In this document: in pieces, positions 25,326 to 32,958 of the stretch | Position numbering within the stretch: the first letter of the stretch is position 1 | How the letters are laid out: each line of letters begins with the position of its first letter | DNA from: Bacillus sp. V3-13 | Lineage (GTDB): Bacteria; Bacillota; Bacilli; Bacillales; Cytobacillaceae | Direction of reading: 5' to 3' | Assembly (NCBI RefSeq): GCF_002860165.1 | Contig: NZ_PGUZ01000039.1 | Location: 1-64,000, forward strand | Length of the DNA stretch: 64,000 bases | Notes under the pieces: generated by a model | What the model was told of the DNA's origin: nothing | Seen by the model: only the letters and a program-made list of their open reading frames with translations | Databases searched by the model: none | Made by a program: the position numbers and the translations under genes

Positions 25326-26705
25326 TTAACCATTATTTTGTATTTCAATTTCTGACCATTCGATTTGAAAACGTATGATATCTTCTTCGCTTAATTGACT
25401 GCCCATTTGTACCTCAATGAATTGCAGGTCAGTGACCGCTTTAACCGCGTGTTTTGTTCCTGCAGGAATTGTAATGACACTCCCGGGTTTCACATGTTTT
25501 AACTGTCCATCAATAATTAATTCACCTTCACCGCCAGTAATCGTCCAGACTTCCTGGCGCTTCAAATGTTGCTGATAGCTTAGGTTTTTTCCTTGGATCA
25601 TGTTTATTTTTTTTGTTAAAACTTCAGTTCCATTACCAAGTTTATGATAGTCCAAAACTCGATAATGACCCCAATGCTTCTCTTCATACATCGGGCGCTG
25701 GTCAATATCTTTAATCATCTCTTTTAAATGTCCGGATGCCATTTTATCGGCTACCAGTATACCATCTGAACTTGCTACTACTACACTATTGGATATACCC
25801 GCGACGACGACGGGAAGTTCAAGTTCATTTATTAAATGAGTATTTATGGAATTATTATCAATCATTCCTTTTCCAACGATATTCGCATTCATAATGCCTG
25901 AAATCGTATTCCACGTTCCCAGGTCTCTCCACATTCCCTTGTAAGGAACGACGACAATGTGATTCGTTTTTTCAACAACTTCGTAATCGAAACTATTTTT
26001 TGGAATGTCACAATATTGACTGATTAGTTCCTCATAATTGAAGGGAATTCCGTTATTAGTTAGATATTGCAACAAATATCCCAACTTGAAGGCAAACACC
26101 CCGCAGTTCCAATATGCCCCCTGCTTAATTAATTTTGTGGCAGCATCCCGGTCAGGCTTTTCAATAAAAAAGTCGACCTCGTCATAAGTTCGGGTGTTAT
26201 GGGGCAATTCATCATTTGGAACAGGAACAATGTAACCGTATTGATCGGAAGGATAGGTTGGTTTTACTCCAAGCAGTGCAAGAGAAGCATCCGAATCTGT
26301 GAGTGCATGGCCAAATATTTTAATAGCTTCAAAAAAAGAATCCTCCACATAAGCATCAACAGGTATTACACAGACTATCTCTTCTAAACTTATTTTTTCG
26401 ACGGAAAGAAGGTAAGCTGCAGCTAAGGCTATGGCGGGAAACGTATCTCTACGCTCAGGCTCAATGATAAGAGGAGGAATATTCTCAATCTGGCTTTGAA
26501 TAAAGTTTGTTTGTGATTTACCGGTGGCAATGTAAGATGATTCCGCTAAACCAGCACGTGCTAATTGCCGCCATATCCGCTGGATCATTGATTCTTCTAC
26601 TCCATTTTCATTACACATCATCTTTAAAAACTGTTTAGCCCTGGAACCATTTGATAAAGGCCAAAGCCTTTTTCCAGAACCTCCAGATAATAAAATAATT
26701 TTCAT
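25326..26705 (-). CDS. manC: Mannose-1-phosphate guanylyltransferase / mannose-6-phosphate isomerase
   Basis: A 459-residue bifunctional type II PMI-GMP enzyme making GDP-mannose. The pyrophosphorylase signature LSGGSGKRLWPLS opens the protein, FIEKPD lies near residue 180 with GVFAFKLGYL after it, and a cupin isomerase domain fills about residues 345-459 (LSYQQHLKRQEVWTI, ITIPAGTKHAV). It supplies GDP-mannose to Gmd and Rmd 16 kb away in the same island. It is transcribed away from the island core and has an AT-rich upstream region. Confidence 0.93.
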   Translation of the reverse strand: MKIILLSGGSGKRLWPLSNGSRAKQFLKMMCNENGVEESMIQRIWRQLARAGLAESSYIATGKSQTNFIQSQIENIPPLIIEPERRDTFPAIALAAAYLLSVEKISLEEIVCVIPVDAYVEDSFFEAIKIFGHALTDSDASLALLGVKPTYPSDQYGYIVPVPNDELPHNTRTYDEVDFFIEKPDRDAATKLIKQGAYWNCGVFAFKLGYLLQYLTNNGIPFNYEELISQYCDIPKNSFDYEVVEKTNHIVVVPYKGMWRDLGTWNTISGIMNANIVGKGMIDNNSINTHLINELELPVVVAGISNSVVVASSDGILVADKMASGHLKEMIKDIDQRPMYEEKHWGHYRVLDYHKLGNGTEVLTKKINMIQGKNLSYQQHLKRQEVWTITGGEGELIIDGQLKHVKPGSVITIPAGTKHAVKAVTDLQFIEVQMGSQLSEEDIIRFQIEWSEIEIQNNG

Positions 26706-27239
26706 ATTTCATCCACTTTCCGGAAAATTTTCAGTGGGAAATACCGAGATTTTGGCCAGGATTTTTTAAGATAAATTGTTTTTTATTTTCCCGTTTATAA
26801 GTATCGCAAATCCTGAAAATATCAAACTTACAATTTAAACATTTAATGACCTGAGCAAATCGGCTATTCATATTTTGTTCATTTGATTCTAATCTTTAAT
26901 TGGCATTTCCAGCAGTATTCTATTATATGCAAAAAGAAATTGGGGGTGTTTGGCCAAAAATTAAATCCCGCAATCGTTAAGCTTTTTTTGATTTTATTGG
27001 CATCTGATGCATCTTATCCAGGTTCGGAATTTGATAATCACCTGTTGCCTATGAACTAAAATAAACTAATTGCATATCATGTTTAGGGGTGTTCAAGGGT
27101 GGAGCGAAGCACACATGGGCTTGGAACACTAAACCATTTTCTTCACTATTAGGTTGTTAGCCCATACAAAATTTTTTCGTTAATAATATAATATCTTAAC
27201 CCTGACATACTCAGGAATTTCGATAAAAGGAGGATAACT
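26706..27239. other. 534-base intergenic region between manC and the island
   Basis: Divergent upstream region. From about 27050 it becomes the outer part of a long inverted repeat shared with 48498-48690, for example AAACTAATTGCATA and TTGGAACACTAAACCATTTTC. Before that I see only AT-rich sequence and no gene with a ribosome binding site. Confidence 0.55.
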
Positions 27240-27617
27240 ATGGGTTACGGAAAAAAAAGCTATTTCTATGATGATGACTGGGGTTACAAAAAAGATTGCG
27301 GCCATAAAAAAGACCATGACTGTGATTGCAAAAAAGATTGCGGTCATAAAAAAGATCATGACTGTGACTGCAAAGACGATCATGACAAATGCAAAATTAA
27401 AAGTTGCATCTGTAAAGAGTTTCGTCGTATAACGCCGGGAACAACTGTATTTCTGACAATAGATGGCGTAGTTTCAGGACCTTATGTTTTTGCTAAATTC
27501 TGTAAAGATGATCACTGTGTAACTTTATTGTCAGGAGCAGGCGTTACCCCATCAGGAGCTGTATTTATTGTCGACTGTGTTCGAATCGACGCTTTTGCAT
27601 TCCCTCCAACCGTATAA
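27240..27617 (+). CDS. Cys/His/Lys-rich small spore-surface-like protein, copy 1
   Basis: A 125-residue protein in two parts. Residues 1-55 are low-complexity with three DHDC/DCDC blocks built of GHKKDHDCDCK repeats, like a metal- or cross-link-prone tail. Residues 56-125 form a compact beta-rich domain (CICKEFRRITPG, VFLTIDGVVSG, FAKFCKDDHCVTL, FIVDCVRIDAFAFPP). The inverted copy at 48165-48497 has the same domain but a shorter tail, and 27780-27995 carries a diverged domain. AAAGGAGG precedes ATG 27240. Cys richness, duplication and neighbours suggest a coat or exosporium crust protein; I do not recognise a named family. Confidence 0.75.
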   Translation: MGYGKKSYFYDDDWGYKKDCGHKKDHDCDCKKDCGHKKDHDCDCKDDHDKCKIKSCICKEFRRITPGTTVFLTIDGVVSGPYVFAKFCKDDHCVTLLSGAGVTPSGAVFIVDCVRIDAFAFPPTV

Positions 27618-27646
27618 AAAAAATATATATATATTTTTTTTAATCC

Positions 27647-27675
27647 ATCAGGCTGGCAGCAGCCTGATTTTTTTA
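27647..27675 (+). terminator. Terminator of copy 1 Cys-rich gene
   Basis: ATCAGGCT pairs with AGCCTGAT followed by T7; an (AT) run precedes it. The same element appears inverted at 48109-48136. Confidence 0.88.
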
Positions 27676-27779
27676 TGCAATGTTACCCAATCATATCAAA
27701 GAACCTATTCATATAATAAAATATATCTTCTGCTATTAGCTAAGAGAAGATCGGACAAGTTACCGGGAGGTGAATGAAA

Positions 27780-27995
27780 ATGGGCTGTTATAATAAATCA
27801 AACGGGTGCGCCTGCGATGTTCTGCGTAAGGCAGCACCCGGAAGAGGTGTAACATTAGGATTTAATGGTGTATCTTTGCCTGTTATCAATGCGAATTTTT
27901 GTAAAAGTAATCACTGCTCAACGTTTGTCAGCAGTACAGGTACTGTTACGATCGCTGATTGCAGAAAAATAAATTTTGTCGCGTTTACTCCATAA
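27780..27995 (+). CDS. Small Cys-rich protein, diverged paralogue
   Basis: A 71-residue protein aligning with the C-terminal domain of its neighbour: CDVLRKAAPGRGVTL against CKEFRRITPGTTVFL, then NFCKSNHCSTF against KFCKDDHCVTL, and IADCRKINFVAF against IVDCVRIDAFAF. It lacks the His/Lys/Asp tail. ATG 27780 is chosen because GGGAGG is nine bases upstream; ATG 27774 would be too close. Function unknown, probable spore-surface component by context. Confidence 0.7.
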   Translation: MGCYNKSNGCACDVLRKAAPGRGVTLGFNGVSLPVINANFCKSNHCSTFVSSTGTVTIADCRKINFVAFTP

Positions 27996-28020
27996 ATATT
28001 CCTTTGTCTTGATAAAACAT

Positions 28021-28051
28021 AAAAAAGAGAGGAAATATTCCTCTCTTTTTT
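28021..28051. terminator. Bidirectional terminator
   Basis: AAAAAAGAGAGGAA pairs with TTCCTCTCTTTTTT around a three-base loop, between convergent genes. The inverted counterpart is at 32959-32992. Confidence 0.9.
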
Positions 28052-28064
28052 GCTTTATTCTTTA

Positions 28065-28742
28065 TTATTCAGTACGGTATTCAATTAAATCACTAGGGAA
28101 AACGGTATTGCACTGTTTCGGAATCTTTGGAGCTGGACACTGTTCGGTTAAGATGTCTCTCGGCAGGCAGAATGCTGCAAATAACTCTATCGTTACATCC
28201 GCAAGAGATTGAATGCTCTGGCAAACATTCAGGGTAAGATCTACACTTAATAATTCATCCTTTTCATCGTCACAATTTAACCTTACTGTACAATCACTAT
28301 CGGCCAGTTTCACCACTAATCTTGTTCCCCTTGGTGCACATAGGAAGAGAGACTCGGACATTTCTATCGTGATTGGCTTCGATACTTCTACAAAAGGAAC
28401 TTTGTCAATAATTCCGCTAAACTCAATAACAAGGCACAGCTTCTTAGTAAATGTGACTCTCTGTAACTCAACCAGGTCTTTATCAATGACGAATGGACGG
28501 TCGTCTCTCTCACCAGTTTCCACTACTTTGATTTCAGAATTATAGGCTAGCGGATAACCGGTCTTGGGATCTACCAAAATACAACGCGTTTTTAAATTTC
28601 TTGCCTTGCATACATCGGTATCTAAATGGAGAGCATGTGCGGGAATACATTTCGATACGGCTGACTGTAGAACCACCCAATCATAAACTTTTTCGGTATT
28701 TATGCACAAAAGTTCATCGTCATACTCAGCAGAGGTTTGCAT
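28065..28742 (-). CDS. Cys-containing spore-surface-like protein, module copy A
   Basis: A 225-residue protein with eight or more Cys and a beta-rich character. It opens with LLCINTEKVYDWVVLQSAV, a style seen in spore-associated proteins of Firmicutes; the middle reads KLCLVIEFSGII and ESLFLCAPRGTRLVV; the end is FAAFCLPRDILTEQCPAPKI. The copy at 32250-32939 is about 90 percent identical by eye. It is divergent from the coiled-coil gene across a 193-base shared control region. No named family recognised. Confidence 0.75.
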   Translation of the reverse strand: MQTSAEYDDELLCINTEKVYDWVVLQSAVSKCIPAHALHLDTDVCKARNLKTRCILVDPKTGYPLAYNSEIKVVETGERDDRPFVIDKDLVELQRVTFTKKLCLVIEFSGIIDKVPFVEVSKPITIEMSESLFLCAPRGTRLVVKLADSDCTVRLNCDDEKDELLSVDLTLNVCQSIQSLADVTIELFAAFCLPRDILTEQCPAPKIPKQCNTVFPSDLIEYRTE

Positions 28743-28876
28743 ATGATCGACTCCTTACTTCTATTTGAATTTCGATATAGTACAAAATATGGCAACCTCA
28801 TCTTATGAGTGACATGTTTCTAATCAAAAACAGGAAAATGGGCTGATATACTATGATTAACTAATAACTTTTGTTC

Positions 28877-28903
28877 ACGGTACTAAACGAAAAACATACA
28901 ATA
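28877..28903 (+). promoter_or_regulatory. Candidate sigma-K-type promoter, copy A
   Basis: AC (28877-28878), then 16 bases, then CATACAATA (28895-28903), matching the sigma-K pattern AC-N16-CATANNNTA. It lies 33 bases before the coiled-coil gene and is kept in the inverted copy at 32095-32122. Confidence 0.5.
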
Positions 28904-28935
28904 CTTTATAAAATGATTAAACGGGGGAAAGATGT

Positions 28936-29535
28936 ATGTCCAAACACTATGTTCAAGATGATATCGATAAAATGTTGCATCAAATAAATGCATACAAAAA
29001 AATAATTAAAAGCTATCAGGAAAATGATACTACCCAGGATTATTTGGATATGAGACTGAAATTGGAAAGTGTAATGAAGGAGAGACAGCGCGAACAACTG
29101 AGATTTGAAAAATTAATGAAAAAATACCAAACCAACTCAGAAAAACTCGAAGCGAACGAGAAAAAGTATGAAGAGTTATCACACTCATACGAACAGCAAA
29201 AACAAGAATATGACGAGATCAAAGCAGCCTATGAAAAGCAGAAGCAAGAATATGAACAATTAACGGGAGCCTATGAAAAGCAAAAGCAAGAATATGAACA
29301 GTTAAAGGCAACTTATGAAGAACAGAATAGAGGTTTGACGCAATCGGAGCATATAGATACGGAAGAAGACAATACATCTCCATCCGAAAGAGAGGCACAG
29401 TATCCTGACCAGGAAAAATGGCCCAAAAAACATATGAGAACTCCGCTGGATTTAACAAGGATGGCACGGCCGAATGGGATGCAAACACCAAGACAGGTGA
29501 CTTTCAGAGAAATTCAAAGTAGCCTTGAAAATTGA
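28936..29535 (+). CDS. Coiled-coil protein with Tyr-Glu-Lys-Gln heptads, module copy A
   Basis: A 199-residue protein. Residues 1-30 (MSKHYVQDDIDKMLHQI) form a short helical head. Residues 45-140 form a long coiled coil with a near-perfect 14-residue repeat EQLTGAYEKQKQEY repeated about three times. The tail is acidic then Pro/Arg-rich, ending TPRQVTFREIQ. It resembles rod-like structural proteins. GGGGGAAAG precedes ATG 28936. The paralogue at 31475-32062 shares the ends but differs in heptad number. Likely a structural spore-layer protein by context only. Confidence 0.75.
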   Translation: MSKHYVQDDIDKMLHQINAYKKIIKSYQENDTTQDYLDMRLKLESVMKERQREQLRFEKLMKKYQTNSEKLEANEKKYEELSHSYEQQKQEYDEIKAAYEKQKQEYEQLTGAYEKQKQEYEQLKATYEEQNRGLTQSEHIDTEEDNTSPSEREAQYPDQEKWPKKHMRTPLDLTRMARPNGMQTPRQVTFREIQSSLEN

Positions 29536-29578
29536 AAAATAATCTTCACTGGATATTGATCCTTTTGCACTAAAGAAT

Positions 29579-29628
29579 GGATGGAGAATCGAAGCGATGG
29601 TAAACTCCGATTCTTCCATCCATTTTTA
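29579..29628 (+). terminator. Terminator of coiled-coil gene copy A
   Basis: GGATGGAGAATCG pairs with CGATTCTTCCATCC around a 16-base loop, then ATTTTT. Confidence 0.8.
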
Positions 29629-29732
29629 CATTTTTATGTTTCTTGCCTATTCAGTTATAAACAAAGACCCTGGAGATAGATCATTCATAAAAAGGACTTA
29701 ATAACCATTTTGTTTTGACAAACAACTAAATA

Positions 29733-29759
29733 AAGCTACCTTTCAGACAAAGGCAGCTT
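29733..29759 (-). terminator. Terminator of the minus-strand Asp/Tyr/Lys-rich gene
   Basis: On the minus strand AAGCTGCCTTT pairs with AAAGGTAGCTT, followed by TATTTAG. A matching hairpin lies at 31307-31337. Confidence 0.7.
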
Positions 29760-29859
29760 CAAAAAGGAGTATAAACTGAGCATGAGCAAAACACAACCCG
29801 TTCGCAAATTGTTACATGATCAATTTGAGTAGGGCTTTCCATTGATGCCATTAATAAAT

Positions 29860-30072
29860 TCAATAACTATCATAATCATCATCTTTAACAAATTTGCAAA
29901 TCAATTTCTTCTTTTTTGGTTTGCACTTTGAAAATTTCTTTTTTGGTTCATAATAATCCTCATCATAGTCTTCATCGTATTCGTAATCATCGTACCAGTC
30001 TTCATAATATTTTTTTGAACATGGACAGCTGAATTTCTTCTTTCTGGATACTTCATATTTGTCAAACCACAT
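29860..30072 (-). CDS. Asp/Tyr/Lys-rich low-complexity protein
   Basis: A 70-residue protein. N-terminus MWFDKYEVSRKKKFSCPC, a strongly acidic Tyr-rich middle (YDDYEYDEDYDEDYYE), and a basic C-terminus KPKKKKLICKFVKDDDYDSY. The last part is shared with the two paralogues across the palindrome centre. GGAGGTGAAAG precedes ATG. Charge-segregated, Tyr- and Cys-containing proteins of this kind suit cross-linking in a spore coat, but that is inference. Confidence 0.7.
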   Translation of the reverse strand: MWFDKYEVSRKKKFSCPCSKKYYEDWYDDYEYDEDYDEDYYEPKKKFSKCKPKKKKLICKFVKDDDYDSY

Positions 30073-30553
30073 AATCTTTCACCTCCTGTTTTGTATACTT
30101 TACCTTACGCAACTGCTGTACAAGCAGAAACGGCGTTCATCATGTATGTAAATGCACATTTTATTTAACGAACATTGGCTATACCTTGGGCATTTGCAGG
30201 ACCACTATTTAAAATAAGGTCCAGCATAAATTGATTAAAATAATCTGATCGTTATAGATTTCTGAAGCTTAAAGAAATCAAAAGAAGTGATTAGTCAGCG
30301 GGAAAGAAGGAGAGCTGATTTATTTCTTTGCATTATTTACGCACGTTATACCACCTGATTCCGGACAATACAACAAAAATGGGAGATTTCTAATTAATTG
30401 AATACGGGATGTTCGAGTTTAAACAATATAGAAGCTTTTTCTTTATTTGTCCCAAGTAAAAAAAAATGAGCCATTTTCTTAGTGATAACAGCCGTTTCGG
30501 CTTGTACACCTCCTGCGTATTTTAAAGTAAATAAAACAGGGAGGTGAAATGAT
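30073..30553. other. Centre of the palindrome, 481 bases
   Basis: Divergent leader region of the two Asp/Tyr/Lys-rich genes. Both flanks share CCGTTTC-GCTTGTACA, TGCGTA, AAAGTA and AAAACAGG-GGTGAAA in inverted orientation. The middle 300 bases are AT-rich with no similarity between arms that I can see and no gene. Confidence 0.6.
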
Positions 30554-30748
30554 ATGTGGTATGAAGATGATAAGTATGACGATTACGACAAGAAACACTA
30601 CGATTACGACAAGAAACATTTCAAAGTGAAGCATTTCGATGTAGAACTATATATTGACCATGATGATGACTATCCATGTAAACCGAAGAAGAAATTTCCA
30701 AAGCGAAAAAAGAAGCTGATTTGCAAATTTGTTAAAGATGGTTATTGA
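30554..30748 (+). CDS. Asp/Lys/Tyr-rich low-complexity protein, tandem copy 1
   Basis: A 64-residue protein: YDDYDKKHYDYDKKH repeats, then the conserved HFKVKHFDVELYIDHDDDY, CKPKKKFPKRKKK and LICKFVKDGY. About 130 bases are nearly identical to the next gene, so the duplication is recent. This copy ends seven residues earlier (GAT GGT TAT TGA in place of GATGACCATTACGA...). GGGAGGTGAAATGAT precedes ATG 30554. Confidence 0.7.
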   Translation: MWYEDDKYDDYDKKHYDYDKKHFKVKHFDVELYIDHDDDYPCKPKKKFPKRKKKLICKFVKDGY

Positions 30749-30882
30749 ATTTAGTGGTGGTACCCATCGAAAGTCAGGTCAAACGATCAGGTCATAATTT
30801 CATTCAGGAATGAGTGTTTTTGTCGGTGTGAAAATTTTCAAGGGATATCTTAAATTATGCAAAAAAGGGGAAGTGAAGTAAT

Positions 30883-31110
30883 ATGTGTTATGAATATGAT
30901 GAGTATGACGATTACGATGACGATAAAAAGTATGATGATTATGATAAAAAACATGACGATAAGAAACATTTCAAAGTGAAGCATTTCGATGTAGAACTAT
31001 ATATTGACCATGATGATGACTATCCATGTAAACCGAAGAAGAAATTTCCTAAACGAAAAAAGAAGCTGATTTGCAAATTTGTTAAAGATGACCATTACGA
31101 TAGTTATTGA
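30883..31110 (+). CDS. Asp/Lys/Tyr-rich low-complexity protein, tandem copy 2
   Basis: A 75-residue protein with a longer acidic head (EYDEYDDYDDDKKYDDYDKK) and the same FKVKHFDVELYIDHDD core and KKKLICKFVKDDHYDSY end. The end YDSY matches the minus-strand paralogue at 29860, so this copy keeps the ancestral C-terminus. AAAGGGGAAGTG precedes ATG 30883. Confidence 0.7.
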   Translation: MCYEYDEYDDYDDDKKYDDYDKKHDDKKHFKVKHFDVELYIDHDDDYPCKPKKKFPKRKKKLICKFVKDDHYDSY

Positions 31111-31474
31111 TTGATAGCATCAATAGAAATTCCTGGTAATGGATCATCTGAGACATTGCATTACACCGGTTAACTGTTCATTCTTGGAATAATTGCTGGT
31201 GTGGCGGGACGCTCCTTTTGCTAATGGCAATTTCACGCTGGGATCTATACAACCAGCCATAAATTGCCGGGTTTTTGCTCATGCTCAGTTTTATACTCCT
31301 TTTTCAAAAGCTACCTTAGTCTTGGGGTAGCTTTTTCTTTGGATTAGAAATATGTAAATGGATGGAGGAATTTGTATAGTACAATCTTCTCTTCGTTATC
31401 CTGCCATCCACTTATTCGAGAAGGGGATTCTTAAGTTCTGAATGGTAACTTGGTTATTTTTCCACTTCATTATA
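31111..31474. other. Intergenic region with convergent terminators and palindrome arm
   Basis: 364 bases holding the 31307-31337 terminator, the arm segment GCTCATGCTCAGTTTTATAC (about 31278-31297), and a TGGATGG/CCATCCA hairpin (about 31360-31412) that serves the minus-strand coiled-coil gene. No gene. Confidence 0.6.
31307..31337 (+). terminator. Terminator after tandem copy 2
   Basis: AAAAGCTACC pairs with GGTAGCTTTT, followed by T-run TTTTTC. Mirror of 29733-29759. Confidence 0.8.
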
Positions 31475-32062
31475 TTATTTACATTTTATTTGTTGCAGAT
31501 TGCGTTGAATGTCTCTGAAGGTCACCTGTTTTGGAGCAATGGTTTGGATTGGATTTGGTTTTGCCATCCTGACTACATCCAGCGGAGTTCGCATATGTTT
31601 TTTTGGCAATGCTTCCTGATCCATACTCTGTCCCTGTGTTTCTGATGGAGACGTATTGTTTTCTTCACTATTCACACGCTCTTGACGGTGGAGACCTTTT
31701 TTCTGCTGTTCATAGGTTGCCTTTAGTTGTTCATATTCTTGCTTCTGCTTTTCATAGGCTGATTTTAACTCATCATATTTTTTTTCTTTTGCCTCGATCT
31801 TGTTTTCGAATTTTTCTTTTAACTCATCGTATTTTTTTTCTTTCGCCTCAAGTTTTTCTGAGTTGGATTGAAACTTTTTCATTAACTCTTTGTATCTTTG
31901 CTGTTCAAGCTCTCTCTCCTTTATTATATTTTCCAATTTTTTTCTCATATCCAAATACTCCTGGGTTGTATCATTTTCCTGATAGCTTTTAATTATTTTT
32001 TTGTACGTTTTAATTTGATAAAGCAATTTATCGATATCATCTTGAACATAATGTTTGGACAT
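31475..32062 (-). CDS. Coiled-coil protein, module copy B
   Basis: A 195-residue paralogue of the protein at 28936. Head MSKHYVQDDIDKLLYQIKTYKK and tail TPLDVVRMAKPN and PKQVTFRDIQ are conserved. The central heptads differ: EAKEKKYDELK occurs twice in place of one AYEKQKQEYEQL repeat, so the repeat number is plastic. CCCCC complement (GGGGGAAAG) precedes the start. Same inferred structural role. Confidence 0.75.
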   Translation of the reverse strand: MSKHYVQDDIDKLLYQIKTYKKIIKSYQENDTTQEYLDMRKKLENIIKERELEQQRYKELMKKFQSNSEKLEAKEKKYDELKEKFENKIEAKEKKYDELKSAYEKQKQEYEQLKATYEQQKKGLHRQERVNSEENNTSPSETQGQSMDQEALPKKHMRTPLDVVRMAKPNPIQTIAPKQVTFRDIQRNLQQIKCK

Positions 32063-32094
32063 ACACCTTTCCCCCGTTAAATCATTTTATAAAG

Positions 32095-32122
32095 TATTGT
32101 ATGATTTTTTTTTTGGGCCTGT
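32095..32122 (-). promoter_or_regulatory. Candidate sigma-K-type promoter, copy B
   Basis: On the minus strand AC (32121-32122), 17 bases with a run of ten A, then CATACAATA (32095-32103). Same -10 as copy A, spacer one base longer. Confidence 0.5.
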
Positions 32123-32249
32123 GACAGTAGTTATTAGTTTAACATGGTATATCAGCCCATTTTCCTGATTTTGATTAGAAACATGTCACTCAACGGGAAA
32201 GCCAGCCATATTTTGTACTATATCGAAAATAAAATAAGGAGTAGATCAT

Positions 32250-32939
32250 ATGCAAAATCCTGCTGAGCATGACGATGAACTTTTGTGCATAAATACCGAA
32301 AAAGTTTATGATTGGGTGATTTTACAGTCTGCCATATCAAAATGCGTTCCCGCAGATGCGCTCCATTTAGATACCGATGTATGCAAAGCAAGAAACTTAA
32401 AAACGCGTTGTATTTTGGTAGATCCCAAGACCGGTTATCCTCTAGCCTGCAATTCAGAAATCAAAGTAGAGGAAATTGGTGAAAGAGACGACCGTCCTTT
32501 TGTCATTGGTAAAGACCTGGTTGAGTTACAGCGAGTTACTTTCACTAAGAAGCTGTGCGCTGTTATTGAGTTTAGCGGAATCATTGGCAAGACTCCATTT
32601 GTAGAAATATCCAAGCCAATTATGATAGAAATGTCCGAGTCTCTCTTCCTGTGTGCACCAAAGGGGACACGGCTAGTGGTCAAACTGGCTGATAGTGAAT
32701 GTACAGTAAGGTTGGATTGCGACCATGAAAAGGACGAATTATTAGGTGTAGACCTTACTTTAAATGTGTGCCAGAGCATTCAAACGGTTGCGGATGTCAC
32801 GGTAGAGTTGTTTGCAGCGTTCTGCCTGCCAAGAGATATCTTAACTGAGCAGTGTCCAACACCAAAGATTCCGAAACAGTGCAATATCGTCTTCCCTGGT
32901 GATGAATGTGAATATGAATATGAATACAGTAATGAGTAA
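32250..32939 (+). CDS. Cys-containing spore-surface-like protein, module copy B
   Basis: A 229-residue paralogue of the 28065 protein, with the same INTEKVYDWV opening, DVCKARNLKTRCILVDPKTG, KLCAVIEFSGIIG and CLPRDILTEQCPTPKI blocks. The last residues differ (GDECEYEYEYSNE, an acidic Tyr-Glu tail). AAGGAGTAG precedes ATG 32250. Many codon-third-position differences from copy A with few amino acid changes point to purifying selection on both copies. Confidence 0.75.
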   Translation: MQNPAEHDDELLCINTEKVYDWVILQSAISKCVPADALHLDTDVCKARNLKTRCILVDPKTGYPLACNSEIKVEEIGERDDRPFVIGKDLVELQRVTFTKKLCAVIEFSGIIGKTPFVEISKPIMIEMSESLFLCAPKGTRLVVKLADSECTVRLDCDHEKDELLGVDLTLNVCQSIQTVADVTVELFAAFCLPRDILTEQCPTPKIPKQCNIVFPGDECEYEYEYSNE

Positions 32940-32958
32940 TCAAGATACAGCATAATGT

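Larger units (their letters stand above)
27050..27680 (+). repeat. Left arm of the island-bracketing inverted repeat
   Basis: This stretch (leader, small Cys-rich gene, AT run, terminator) matches the reverse complement of 48108-48690. The gene bodies are almost identical over their last 85 codons. The RBS region CTCAGGAATTT-GATAAAAGGAGG and the terminator ATCAGGCT/AGCCTGAT are also shared. Identity falls off in the outer 150 bases. Confidence 0.8.
29536..29859. other. Intergenic region with two terminators and palindrome arm
   Basis: 324 bases. Holds the terminator of the coiled-coil gene, that of the minus-strand Asp/Tyr/Lys-rich gene, and the conserved arm segment near 29766-29790. No further gene seen. 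Confidence 0.65.
28021..30150 (+). repeat. Left arm of a 5-kb interrupted palindrome
   Basis: Left arm: terminator, Cys-rich 225-residue gene (minus), divergent promoter region, coiled-coil gene (plus), shared hairpins, Asp/Tyr/Lys-rich gene (minus). The right arm (about 30480-32992) carries the same parts in reverse. Nucleotide-level matches include the 193-base divergent region (against 32063-32249), GGAGTATAAACTGAGCATG near 29766 (against its complement near 31280), and the leaders CCGTTTC-GCTTGTACA on both sides of the centre. Confidence 0.85.

Noticed and set aside
27618-27646. AT dinucleotide run as a phase-variable repeat
   Set aside because: Run is short, lies after the stop codon before the terminator, and is preserved in both copies; no promoter or coding effect is evident.
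29978-31060. Repetitive stretches as a CRISPR array
   Set aside because: The repeats are coding low-complexity Asp/Tyr/Lys codons without regular spacers.
27240-32939. Endospore appendage (Ena) or CotY/CotZ/ExsY assignment for the Cys-rich proteins
   Set aside because: The Cys spacing and motifs do not match the Ena1 or ExsY sequences I know; only the general spore-surface idea was kept.
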